DNA of 45,103 nucleotides, taken from positions 1 through 45,103 of the forward strand of contig JADGEK010000003.1 in NCBI GenBank assembly GCA_016744395.1, in the 5' to 3' direction. The DNA comes from Gammaproteobacteria bacterium. GTDB lineage: Bacteria; Pseudomonadota; Gammaproteobacteria; GRL18. Positions 8,405-17,085 of the stretch are shown piece after piece. The notes beneath the pieces were generated by a model, which was not told where the DNA came from, ran no database searches, and was given only the letters and a program-made list of their open reading frames with translations. Positions within the stretch are counted from its first letter, which is position 1. Each line of letters begins with the position of its first letter. The position numbers and the translations under genes are program-made.

Positions 8405-8707
8405 CTATGGCAGTGTGACTAATTGATCAAAATTAGCACTTTCTAAAATTTGTATGACTTCTTCGTTGGCATTCACTATTCTTATGCGATTTTTATTACG
8501 CTCAACAAATTCCCAAAGGGCAATAATCATTCCCAATGCAGAAGAATCAAGATAGTCTGAGTCTTTAAGATCCAGGACATATTCCTGGACTTGATCAATA
8601 TCGGTGTAGGCTCTTCTAAATTCAGATGCCAGGGGAAACTGGAACTTTCCAATTATCTTAATGGTCAATGCATTTCCACTATCAGATAGGTTGGTAAGAA
8701 TCGACAT
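8405..8707 (-). CDS. STAS-domain anti-sigma factor antagonist-like protein
   Basis: A 100-residue single STAS domain. The motif D54-S55-S56-A-L-G is the usual phosphoacceptor site of SpoIIAA/RsbV-like proteins, with one of the two serines as target. Such proteins bind anti-sigma kinases or act in partner-switching modules that often control biofilm or stress responses. No kinase or phosphatase partner is in the window, so the circuit must be encoded elsewhere. A GGAG lies 11 bases before the ATG. The 860-bp gene-free stretch upstream probably carries its promoter. Downstream, an open membrane-protein frame continues in phase after the stop. Confidence 0.85.
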   Translation of the reverse strand: MSILTNLSDSGNALTIKIIGKFQFPLASEFRRAYTDIDQVQEYVLDLKDSDYLDSSALGMIIALWEFVERNKNRIRIVNANEEVIQILESANFDQLVTLP

Positions 8708-8905
8708 CAGTATAAATTCTCCAGTATTTCTATGATAAAAAATAGAGTTAATAAAGCAAGTTAAAATCTATATTTAAAATTGTATGCCAGTGCAAATACA
8801 ATTTAATCAAAATGGCAGACTGCACAATTATCTATTAAAAAAAATTGGACGCGTTCTGGCTACAGATACTGCTTCATATAAAGGTACTATAGAACGAAAC
8901 ACAAT

Positions 8906-8950
8906 AAAAATCATTAAATACAAAATAAAATTTAATATTTAATGATTTTT
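8906..8950. repeat. Perfect 15-bp inverted repeat
   Basis: AAAAATCATTAAATA at 8906-8920 is the exact reverse complement of 8936-8950, with a 15-nt A/T-rich loop. It contains no GC core, so an intrinsic terminator is unlikely; a protein-binding site or cruciform-forming sequence is possible. It lies about 130 bp from the DnaA-box cluster. Confidence 0.7.
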
Positions 8951-9080
8951 TTCCATCAACACAAACAAGGCTGGTTACTTTTAAATCAAAGGTAAATATA
9001 AAACTGATAAAAAATGACATTTCTTTGAATTTTTTAACCTAAATAGATTTAAATACAATATTAATAAAAGTCATTATTTT

Positions 9081-9161
9081 TTATCCACAAAAGCTGTGGA
9101 TAAGTCTGTGTATAAATGGTGAATATCTTTCTCGAAACAGCATTAACACTTATGTGTATAT
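9081..9161. promoter_or_regulatory. Cluster of DnaA boxes (origin-like or titration site)
   Basis: Three exact matches to TTATNCACA: TTATCCACA at 9081-9089, its inverted form TGTGGATAA at 9095-9103, and TGTGTATAA at 9107-9115. A one-mismatch copy, TGTGTATAT, is at 9153-9161. The first two are arranged head to head with 5 bp between them. Such spacing is common in replication origins and in DnaA-titrating or reactivating sites. Neither dnaA, dnaN, mnmG nor parAB is adjacent, so origin function is inference only. Confidence 0.6.
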
Positions 9162-9567
9162 AACATGCTTAATTTTTAACCACTTTAATTTATTATTTAT
9201 ATTCAAATAGTTACAATACATTTATACAATCAACATCACATAAAACTTCTAATTCATTGGATTTTTATTTAAAGTGAATTCTCAACCTCTCTATTAAATA
9301 GAATAAATACAATATTCTTCAATATTAATACAAGAAACATAAGCTGAATCCATTTAATATAAAAACATAAAAACAACCCTTAAATAACCCTGTTAGAACA
9401 TTGAGTTTATTGTTTTAATAGATAGACCTATTCTATATTGGAAATGCAGCTATGCCTTTTGGCAAGATGAATCTTGTAAAAACAATTAGATAGTTAAACA
9501 GATTAGAAAGCAGGGAGGGCAGATGAAAGGGAAAAAATCATTATTGTTTAAAATAAATAAAGTGATA

Positions 9568-11526
9568 TCAAACCATAGGAATGTTTACTAAACTCATTGG
9601 TTTTGAAATGCTATAGCCTTGAGCATAATCAACACCTAATTCCCTTAATTTTTCAAAAATGGAATCTGATTCAACAGATTCAGCCACTGTTTTTTTATTG
9701 TATAAGTGAGCAATCTCATTAATGGATTTAACCATCGCATAGTCTATCGGCTCAACATCAATATTAAGTACAAAAATTCCATCAATTTTCAATGTATCAA
9801 CGGGCAGTTGTTTGAGATAAGCAAAAGAAGATAAACCACTTCCAAAATCATCTAAAGAGAAAGTGCAGCCTGCTTTTTTAAATTCATTAATAAATTGAAT
9901 TGCATTTTCAAAAGAAGCAATGGCTGCAGTTTCAGTGATTTCAAAGCCAATATTTTTCGCTGGAATTTTAAATTTTTTAAATATTGAATGAATTGATTGC
10001 CTAAATTCAATATCTCCTAAAGAGCGTCCTGAAATATTGATGGAAAAGAGAGTTTCAGACAATGCCTCCCTATTAGTTGAAATAAATTTAAATGTATTTT
10101 CAATAACCCATAAATCAATTTCAGTAATTTGACCGTATCGCTCTGCAGCAGGTAAAAAAGCACCAGGAGGATACATTTTACCTTTCTTATCAATAAAACG
10201 TACTAATATTTCATAATGGTCACTAGCCATATCCATTCTAGAGACCGCTTTAATTGCCTGAGCATAAAGCTCAAATCGATCATCCTGAAGCGCTTCAGTC
10301 AACTCAGACATCCACTGAATTTGTCCTTCTTGCTCAAGCAGTATATTATCTTGTTTATCGTAAACATGAACCAAATTTCGCCCAGCATCTTTGGCAGCAA
10401 AACATGCGGTATCCGCATCAATAAGAACCTCTTTAAGCTCAGTGGTTTCCTTTGTAATCGCTGCAATACCAATGCTGACGCCCACTGAAAATATTTTATT
10501 GTCCCACGAAAAACGATATTCATTCATCAAGCTTCGTAACTCTTCACCAATATTGGATGCTTTGTCAATATCACAATCTGTAAGCAATAAACCAAATTCA
10601 TCACCACCAAGGCGTGCAAGAGTATCTTTTTTTCTTACTTTATTTTTTAATAAAGAAGTAATTTGCTTTAATAGTTCATCACCTGCCACATGGCCACAAG
10701 TATCATTAACCACTTTAAATTGATCAAGATCCATGTACAAAAGTGCATGATTGTGACTGGAGTTCTTACGTTGCTCTATCGCATCTTTAACCTGGTATTC
10801 AAAATAACAACGATTATATAAATTAGTAAGAGGATCGTGCATTGCCTGATAAGAGACTAGTTTATTTTTACTGCCAACCAAACGTATTACGACAATGGCA
10901 ATGGCAATGACTAAAGCAAAGACAATCAGTGCAATTGAGAACAGTGTGTATCGTGTATTTATATAATATTGATTCGCCTGTGATAACGCACTCCGAGCAG
11001 TTTGATTCTCAATGACCACAAGGGCATCTAGGAAAATCAATAAATGATGTTGTAATTTTTCAGCCTGCTCAAAGATCTCTGCACCATCAACCACTTCATT
11101 AAATAATAATTCTGCTGCGGAATCATTGACGGGCTGCGATAATTTTAAAATATCGGTCATTTTATCAATTATATCCATCTCTTCAGGTTTCATTTCCATC
11201 ATCATTAAATTTTCTCTGGCAACACGAAACAAGCCTGAGTACTGATTAAATTTAAGAAATTCTTCATCCCTTTCAAAAGGGTCTGGCATTAAACGCATTT
11301 TTTTTAAGCTGTCTGCTCTTAAACGGATCGCATCCCTCATAGAGTTAGCAGCCTGCAATTTAATGTTTGTTTTTTCAACCAATGTCGTCAGACTAACATT
11401 AATGGTATTGAACTGAGAAAGAGACACTAAAACCAGTGCTAATATCAATATTAATACAGCAGTAAAACCAGTTGTGATTGGAACATTGGAGTGATCTTGG
11501 GCAAGATCAAAGGAAAAGTTAGACAT
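9568..11526 (-). CDS. Membrane-bound GGDEF-EAL protein
   Basis: A 652-residue cyclic-di-GMP enzyme. A first membrane helix (about 18-40) and a second (about 193-215) enclose a periplasmic helical region of roughly 150 residues, likely a four-helix-bundle sensor. The GGDEF domain (about 220-385) has LARLGGDEF and an RKKD inhibitory-site motif five residues before it. The EAL domain (about 395-645) reads EIL at the signature but keeps the Asn of NISG, the Glu of EITE, DDFG, KID, the first Glu of AESVE, and QGY. Both activities are therefore possible. It faces the DnaA-box region at its 3' end and a transposase remnant at its 5' side. Confidence 0.92.
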   Translation of the reverse strand: MSNFSFDLAQDHSNVPITTGFTAVLILILALVLVSLSQFNTINVSLTTLVEKTNIKLQAANSMRDAIRLRADSLKKMRLMPDPFERDEEFLKFNQYSGLFRVARENLMMMEMKPEEMDIIDKMTDILKLSQPVNDSAAELLFNEVVDGAEIFEQAEKLQHHLLIFLDALVVIENQTARSALSQANQYYINTRYTLFSIALIVFALVIAIAIVVIRLVGSKNKLVSYQAMHDPLTNLYNRCYFEYQVKDAIEQRKNSSHNHALLYMDLDQFKVVNDTCGHVAGDELLKQITSLLKNKVRKKDTLARLGGDEFGLLLTDCDIDKASNIGEELRSLMNEYRFSWDNKIFSVGVSIGIAAITKETTELKEVLIDADTACFAAKDAGRNLVHVYDKQDNILLEQEGQIQWMSELTEALQDDRFELYAQAIKAVSRMDMASDHYEILVRFIDKKGKMYPPGAFLPAAERYGQITEIDLWVIENTFKFISTNREALSETLFSINISGRSLGDIEFRQSIHSIFKKFKIPAKNIGFEITETAAIASFENAIQFINEFKKAGCTFSLDDFGSGLSSFAYLKQLPVDTLKIDGIFVLNIDVEPIDYAMVKSINEIAHLYNKKTVAESVESDSIFEKLRELGVDYAQGYSISKPMSLVNIPMV

Positions 11527-11610
11527 AATACTTATTAATTTTTTTATAATAATATAACCAAGTATATATTATGAATCCGCTTTTATCTTCCAAACAATCA
11601 TAGTTAACAA

Positions 11611-12627
11611 AATAAAAACAGGCAAGTAAGTACATTCCTACAGCAAACAATAATTAAGTTAAACAAATTAGGGAAAGAAACAAACTTTACTCGTAGTCAA
11701 AGAAATATAACAGCCTTTCAATTGGTTACAGCTATAGTATGTGCATTGGGAGATAAAAAAAGATTATTTATCTGATATTTTGAGATATTTTAACCGCCTG
11801 ACGGATCAAACCGTCAGATATAAACCCTTTCACAATCAACTGTCAAAGATTGTTTAAGTCATATCTGGCCAAATCGATTTACAAAAATCAGCCCTGCTGC
11901 TGTTGAATTACATGCTACCATCAATTTGAAAAATGATGGTTTTGAGAGTGCGAGCCTAACACCAGATACTTTTTCAGAGCGCGGTGAAATGCCAACACTG
12001 ATGGGGCTGAAGGGAAATTTATTTCTGGCTGACCGAGGTTATTATTACGCTGATTTTATATTAGAGCTGAATAAGGCTGGTGGTTATTATGTTTTAAGAG
12101 CTAAAGGCTTAAAACGAGTGTTGATCCATAGTGCTCTTCGACAAGATGGTCAACAACTGATCAATATATAAACACCTAAACTATCGGTCTTGCAAAATCG
12201 GTTACCCAAAAGACAAGCGGTTGATATGGACATTGAAATCAACAGTAAAATTATCAGGCTGGTTACGTATTCTCATAATAGCTTACATGGATTTAATACA
12301 CAAAGTGCCACCTTACAGGACTCACTTATTTGGGGCAGCTTGATTGCAACTACATAAAAACGATTTATTAGTGGTTGTATTCAATTGATATTTAAAATCA
12401 AAATGTCGACCATGATTGTATCCAAAACAACGGTAAACTGGTGATATAGTTTATTAGAAGCGATTGTTCAGCAACACAGAAAAGGCTTGGTGAATCAAAT
12501 TACTGAAGTTTGTGAGTTTTTAAAAGAAAATGCCCAACGAACACACCCTAAACGTGATCGGCAATCAGGCATTTTACAGTATGCATTGGAGCCAGCATAT
12601 TATGCTTCAAGAGGTGATAACTCATAG
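11611..12627 (+). pseudogene. Decayed IS4-family-type transposase
   Basis: Translated pieces in shifting frames follow the order of an IS4-type transposase. N-terminal parts are KLGKETNFTRSQRNITAF near 11650-11720 and RYKPFHNQLSK near 11815-11850. A central piece at 11880-12171 has VELHATINL, LTPDTFSERG and LADRGYY, which contains the second catalytic Asp. C-terminal pieces include RLPKRQAVDMDIEI (12202 onwards) and VQQHRKGLVNQI ending at 12627. Stops interrupt at 11773, 11852, 12169 and elsewhere, and the region with the first catalytic Asp appears deleted. No terminal inverted repeats were identified. The element is inactive. Confidence 0.8.
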
Positions 12628-12745
12628 AGTTTAAAACAAACCAATTCAGGCTGAAAATAAATCAATTCAACAAAATGTGACACGGGTCCATTTCAGGGAG
12701 CCATTTTTAAAATGACAAATCATAAACAATATATTTAGAAGTGTT

Positions 12746-13786
12746 TCAATATGTGCCTGTATTGAAATCTGGTACCCATCGGCTAATTCGGAAAGAGGAA
12801 ATTGGAGAAAATATTAATGATCTGACTTTGTACCAATAAGTACCAAAGAAAATAACAAATAAGCCAATCCCCATAAAAATGAATAAAGTCAGATTATCAA
12901 TTTGCATAAACTGCTGATAGGCAAATTTAAAAACAGCATAGAGAGCATACGCAAAACTGGAGACTAAAATCGCCCTTCTATCGACAAATAATGCAATAAA
13001 AAAGAACACTGTAAACAAAATCAGTATGTAAAGGCTGTGTGATTGTAAGCCTGTTCTATTAGAAAGAAACAAAGTGACCATAACACCATGAACAATTAAT
13101 GGTGCCGCTAATAAATGCAGCCAGAAGCCATTATCACTCAGACTCGTCACGCGTTGAGTATCACGAGAGTCATACCACATGGCCACAATGAAAACAGCCA
13201 TACCAAAAAGAATAAAAATTGAGGGATAATTAATAATATTAATACCCAGTAACTCAACACTAAGAATAATACTGCCGACAGCAACAGGATACAGGCTAAA
13301 TGGCATCTTATAACGAATGTAAAAGAGTAAGCTTGCCACGATCATTAAAAACACATCCAGTGAGTCCCAACTAATTGGCAGAGATTTATTTCCCTGTGTC
13401 ATGTCCACTATTTCATTGACAAAATACAGTATGGATAATAAGAGAGTCATTCCTGGAAGAACCAAACGCCTATGGCCCACCAACCATTCTGAAATAACAA
13501 CAAGTCCCAGGATCGTCATCAATTGATAGGCTGCACTCTCTGCAAGTTGATGACTTGTAAAGGTAATGAGAAGAACTCCCAGTGCTATAAAAATATCACC
13601 AAAACTTCGCATGAATTTTAGCTGTTCACCAGACTTAGGTTCACGAGAATGTTCATAAGGATGATTTTCTGCTGACACAGAAGTTGCTATCGCCTGTTCT
13701 GCGCTAATAAAATCCAGCAAAGGCTGCACTTGATCATTGTTGATGAGCCCTTTTTTAGCGGCTTTGGTGAGTAAAAATTTATTCAT
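12746..13786 (-). CDS. Polytopic membrane protein, DUF2157-like
   Basis: A 346-residue protein. Residues 1-70 are soluble and begin with a short helical segment (TKAAKKGLINNDQVQPLLDF) resembling the start of DUF2157 proteins. About ten hydrophobic helices follow, from FGDIFIALGVLLITF to GIGLFVIFFGTYWY, and the tail is short and polar. No catalytic motif is seen. The gene lies 6 bp after the 98-residue gene and is probably co-transcribed with it and yejK. An 8-bp inverted repeat (TTTCAATA/TATTGAAA, 12744-12767) overlaps its stop codon. The transposase remnant lies 118 bp further downstream. The family assignment is tentative. Confidence 0.7.
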   Translation of the reverse strand: MNKFLLTKAAKKGLINNDQVQPLLDFISAEQAIATSVSAENHPYEHSREPKSGEQLKFMRSFGDIFIALGVLLITFTSHQLAESAAYQLMTILGLVVISEWLVGHRRLVLPGMTLLLSILYFVNEIVDMTQGNKSLPISWDSLDVFLMIVASLLFYIRYKMPFSLYPVAVGSIILSVELLGINIINYPSIFILFGMAVFIVAMWYDSRDTQRVTSLSDNGFWLHLLAAPLIVHGVMVTLFLSNRTGLQSHSLYILILFTVFFFIALFVDRRAILVSSFAYALYAVFKFAYQQFMQIDNLTLFIFMGIGLFVIFFGTYWYKVRSLIFSPISSFRISRWVPDFNTGTY

Positions 13787-13792
13787 AAAAAG

Positions 13793-14089
13793 TTACACTT
13801 TCTCTTGCCCTTCTTTAGCAACTGCCATAGCAGTCGCACACTCAACAATGGTTTTCGCTGCTAATTCGTTAAATTCATCGCTAAGTGATTCATTTTCTAA
13901 CTCTTGAACAAAGTCAGAAAAAGTTTGAGCATTTTTGTCTTCATCCACTTTATGTTTAATTTTTAGATGAGCAAGTGAAGTACCCAACAGTTTTATGCAA
14001 GTGGCCAATTGCGCTTTACTTGCCTGGTTTAAAGTATCATCTAATAAAACATTAAGACGGGTTATATCCTCAAGGGATAATTTTTTCAT
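13793..14089 (-). CDS. Small helical protein of unknown function
   Basis: A 98-residue protein, apparently all-helical and cytosolic, with no signal peptide or Cys-rich motif. It contains two Cys residues (in LATCIKLL and IVECATAM) and an acidic middle. No family is recognised. It sits between yejK (49 bp upstream) and the ten-helix membrane protein gene (6 bp downstream). The very short gap suggests translational coupling with the membrane protein, so it might be its cytosolic partner; this is inference from position only. Confidence 0.65.
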   Translation of the reverse strand: MKKLSLEDITRLNVLLDDTLNQASKAQLATCIKLLGTSLAHLKIKHKVDEDKNAQTFSDFVQELENESLSDEFNELAAKTIVECATAMAVAKEGQEKV

Positions 14090-14138
14090 GTGAATATTGC
14101 CTTTGTAAAATAATTAATTGTGAGTATACACCCATGCA

Positions 14139-15173
14139 TCATCGACTGAGTAATTGTGATTTTAAAGAAGCAGGTAAATCAGAAAATGTCAGAGTATCTT
14201 TATCAGCATCATAAATAACTGTATCGCCTAGTGCTTCTTCATTGATTGTGATACTGACTTGTTGGTTTCTGCCACTGATTTTATTAAATTTACGAACAAT
14301 TGTTTTATTGGGTGAAATTTCATTATTCAATTCATACTGTTCACTCTTAATGTAATTCATAAAATCATCAACAGCACTATCAGCCACATAGCCTGAAAAA
14401 TCTTTTAAAACGACATTCTGCCCCTTATCCGCTTGCTCCAGACAAAAATTGGCTGATTTTTTCTTAAACTCAGATTTTTGTTCATCATCTTGAATTTTCT
14501 CATCACAATAATGATTCACTGCACTTAAAAGCTCACTGGTTTCATGTTTTGAATCAATCGTCTCATCACTGCCAATGAAATTACGAAAATATTCCGACAA
14601 TTTATTACTTTCTTTGCCACGTATCATTGAAATATATCGACCTGACTTAGGATCTTCCTCCCATAGAGTCAAATCAATCCGTGCTGCTAAATGAAGCTTA
14701 CTGATATCAAGATAATCAACATGACTGATACCAAAATTATTATCGACCGCAATGCCTGCCATATTATTCAGCATGACGACCATCATAAAGTCACTGCCAA
14801 AGAGCGTATATCGGACAAAAACCATATAGCCACCTGTGGCCTTGCTGGCTTGATCAATGTAGTGTTTTAACAAATTCATTGACTGATGACTGTAGTCAAT
14901 AAAATTGATTTGCTCTTCAAGTAAACCTGTCAGTAGCACTTCACTGCTGGTCACTGCAGATTCAATCTCATCACTTGTCATGTTGATACTTTCTGGAGCG
15001 ATAAAACTGCCAAAGACTTTACTGGGCTTGCTATTATATGCCTTATTAAGCTCTTCTAGAAAGTGTTCTAAGGTTGGGGATGTCGCAATACTCTCTTGAC
15101 TCAGTGAAAGCGTTGACGGACCTGCATCGGCCTGCTTTTCAATTAAATGTACGATAATATCCCGAATGATCAT
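14139..15173 (-). CDS. yejK: Nucleoid-associated protein YejK/NdpA
   Basis: A 344-residue member of the YejK (NdpA, 37-kDa nucleoid-associated) family. The N-terminus IIRDIIVHLIEKQ and the central FMMVVMLNNMAGIAVD segment, followed by LDISKLHLAARIDLTLW, are typical. The length is close to the usual ~335. Family members associate with the nucleoid, but their biochemical role is not settled. It could lead a small operon with the 98-residue and DUF2157-like genes downstream. The aminopeptidase gene upstream ends 52 bp before it. Confidence 0.92.
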   Translation of the reverse strand: MIIRDIIVHLIEKQADAGPSTLSLSQESIATSPTLEHFLEELNKAYNSKPSKVFGSFIAPESINMTSDEIESAVTSSEVLLTGLLEEQINFIDYSHQSMNLLKHYIDQASKATGGYMVFVRYTLFGSDFMMVVMLNNMAGIAVDNNFGISHVDYLDISKLHLAARIDLTLWEEDPKSGRYISMIRGKESNKLSEYFRNFIGSDETIDSKHETSELLSAVNHYCDEKIQDDEQKSEFKKKSANFCLEQADKGQNVVLKDFSGYVADSAVDDFMNYIKSEQYELNNEISPNKTIVRKFNKISGRNQQVSITINEEALGDTVIYDADKDTLTFSDLPASLKSQLLSR

Positions 15174-15225
15174 TTTATTAATTTACTCTAAATAATTATT
15201 TTGTTAATGGCTGTTAATACAAAGT

Positions 15226-16548
15226 CTATGAGTTAACTTTTATCTCAGATGAAAAATCAAAATATTTTTGGAATACTGAAAATAGATAAGCGGCATCTTT
15301 ATCACCACAGAGCTCTCTGATTGAATGCATAGCAAAGGTAGGAATACCAACATCCAGAGTCTTAATCCCGATTTCAGTCGCTGCAATCGGCCCTATGGTA
15401 CTGCCGCATCCCATATCGGTACGCACTACAAAATTTTGTACTGGCACCTGGGCACTCTCAGCCAATACTTTAAAAACAGCGCCTGTTTCACAGTTGGAGG
15501 CATAACGTTGATTTGCATTGACCTTAATAACAGGCCCTTGATTGATAATAGGACCATGATTGGCATCATGCTTATCGGCAAAGTTTGGATGAATAGCATG
15601 GGCATTATCAGCAGAAATCATCATTGATTGATCAATAATGCGAGTCAGTGATTCAGCCGACCCTGCCAGACGTTCTAATACCGATTTCAGAAACGTGCCC
15701 TGAGCGCCAGTAGTTGAAGCACTGCCCACTTCTTCATGGTCACTACAAACCAACAAGCTGGTTCCTTGAGTATCAGCCCGTATTAATGCCTGAGTTCCCA
15801 CAAAACAGCTCAATAAATTATCAAGGCGACTGCTGGCAATAAAATCTTCATTTAAGCCTACATATGAAGCACCTTGGGCATCATAGAAACTGAGTTCAAA
15901 ATCAAGCACACATTCAATATCCACGTCCTTATACTGTTTTTCTATCTGTCGTTTTAAAATATTTTTTAATACATCAGATTCAGCATCTGAATCAATCAGC
16001 ATTAAAACAGGTGGTATATCCGTTTGAGAATTAATATGCCGTTTTTTATTCGCCTCACGATCAAGGTGAATCGCAAGACTGGGAATTGTTGCTAATGGTT
16101 TTTCAAAGTTAATGAGACAACTTTTAATGGCCTTTTTACTGTCTCGAAATACAACCTTGCCTGCCAGTGATAGATCACGGTCAAACCATGGATTCAATAA
16201 AACACCACCATACACTTCAACGCCCAGCTTAAGATAAGATTGAGAAATAATCTCTGCATTGGGTTTTACTTTTAAACAGGGGCTGTCTGTATGAGCACCT
16301 AACATACGAATCCCCGTATCAAGTGCATTATCACTGCCATAAACAAATGCGATAATAGAAGAACCATTACGAGTGACATAATACCGCTCACCTGGATTCA
16401 AAGACCAGGCGTCCGTTTCTGATAAACATTGAAACCCATAAGCGTCTAGCAAAGCCATTTGATTTTGTACTGCATGAAAAGGTGTGGGCGACGCATCTAA
16501 AAATTGAAACAACTCACTATTAAAATCTTTAAAATCAAGTGAATTCAT
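15226..16548 (-). CDS. apeB: M18 family aminopeptidase
   Basis: A cytosolic two-zinc aminopeptidase of the M18 family (aspartyl aminopeptidase group; 440 residues from the chosen start). Metal and catalytic motifs are visible: GAHTDSPCLK (His and Asp), CSDHEEVGS (tandem Glu), SSRLDNLLS, TDMGCGSTIGP and a His in FAMHSIRE. The ATG at 16548 is preceded by AAGGTG at proper distance. A longer reading from 16581 would overlap the upstream lipoprotein gene and adds a non-conserved tail. The stop of that gene (16562) lies 13 bp before this start, so the two are probably coupled. ApeB is the Pseudomonas name for this type. Confidence 0.9.
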   Translation of the reverse strand: MNSLDFKDFNSELFQFLDASPTPFHAVQNQMALLDAYGFQCLSETDAWSLNPGERYYVTRNGSSIIAFVYGSDNALDTGIRMLGAHTDSPCLKVKPNAEIISQSYLKLGVEVYGGVLLNPWFDRDLSLAGKVVFRDSKKAIKSCLINFEKPLATIPSLAIHLDREANKKRHINSQTDIPPVLMLIDSDAESDVLKNILKRQIEKQYKDVDIECVLDFELSFYDAQGASYVGLNEDFIASSRLDNLLSCFVGTQALIRADTQGTSLLVCSDHEEVGSASTTGAQGTFLKSVLERLAGSAESLTRIIDQSMMISADNAHAIHPNFADKHDANHGPIINQGPVIKVNANQRYASNCETGAVFKVLAESAQVPVQNFVVRTDMGCGSTIGPIAATEIGIKTLDVGIPTFAMHSIRELCGDKDAAYLFSVFQKYFDFSSEIKVNS

Positions 16549-16561
16549 GTTTGTCATCACC

Positions 16562-17053
16562 TTATTGTTCGGCATGAACATTTAAACTAGAAGCACTTCT
16601 CTTTGAAGGAACCACATATTTGCGAGTATGCAAAAGAGTCATTGCTTCTGACTGATCAACCAGTGTATATATGGGTTCACCTCCTAGCACCTGATACTTA
16701 TAATCCACTTTAACATAATAGACTTTCCCTGCCTGAACATTCACTTTGATAAAGCTACCCTTTTCTTTGTATTGGTCTTCTGTCGAATAGGTATGTTCTC
16801 CAGCGCCCGTAAAGAGATAAAAATAGCTATCTTGAGCCATTGCACCTACTACATTCGTACCCTCAGTGACATTAAAACGATAAGTTGACCCCGCGAACCC
16901 AGGTGTCCTATAGAAGTAAATCAAAGCTTGATCCGCTTTTGCCTCTGGAAAAACCGCTTTTTGAGAATAATCGACTGACGCACAGGCACTCAGAAGCAAA
17001 AATAATACAGTGGGAATGAATAAGCTCATTTTTTTGTTTATAGAAATAGTCAT
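16562..17053 (-). CDS. DUF2846-type lipoprotein
   Basis: About 163 residues from the ATG at 17053. A basic n-region (ISINKK), hydrophobic core and lipobox LLSAC give a clear lipoprotein signal. The mature part contains QALIYFYRTPGFAGS and NVVGAMAQDSYFYLFTGAGEH, then KVNVQAGKVYYVKV, the pattern of DUF2846 proteins, which form a small beta-sandwich of unknown function in the envelope. An in-frame ATG at 17110 would overlap pyrD and precede the signal by 19 residues, so it was not chosen. It lies between pyrD and apeB in one transcriptional direction. Confidence 0.8.
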   Translation of the reverse strand: MTISINKKMSLFIPTVLFLLLSACASVDYSQKAVFPEAKADQALIYFYRTPGFAGSTYRFNVTEGTNVVGAMAQDSYFYLFTGAGEHTYSTEDQYKEKGSFIKVNVQAGKVYYVKVDYKYQVLGGEPIYTLVDQSEAMTLLHTRKYVVPSKRSASSLNVHAEQ

Positions 17054-17085
17054 TGGAGATTGGTACGCCTTTTTTATATTTATTG

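Larger units (their letters stand above)
8708..9567. other. Long AT-rich gene-free region
   Basis: About 860 bp with no convincing gene. It contains a perfect 15-bp inverted repeat (8906-8950), three perfect DnaA boxes (9081-9115) with a fourth near-match at 9153-9161, and a long run of A/T-rich sequence after the boxes (9160-9420) that could unwind easily. A 22-codon frame at 9523-9591 with a GGAGG upstream overlaps the 3' end of the convergent gene and is not believed to be real. Replication-origin-like function is discussed as a finding. Confidence 0.6.

Noticed and set aside
9081..9115. Interpretation as a plasmid iteron origin
   Set aside because: The boxes are DnaA-type, not a set of directly repeated iterons, and no replication initiator gene is near; surroundings are chromosomal housekeeping genes.
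9523..9591. 22-codon plus-strand frame with GGAGG upstream (MKGKKSLLFK start)
   Set aside because: Very short, overlaps the 3' end of the convergent GGDEF-EAL gene, and has no recognisable features; the ribosome-binding-site match may be chance.
12744..12767. TTTCAATA/TATTGAAA inverted repeat at the DUF2157-like gene stop as an IS terminal repeat
   Set aside because: It lies inside the membrane protein's last codons and over 100 bp from the transposase remnant; no matching end was found on the other side.
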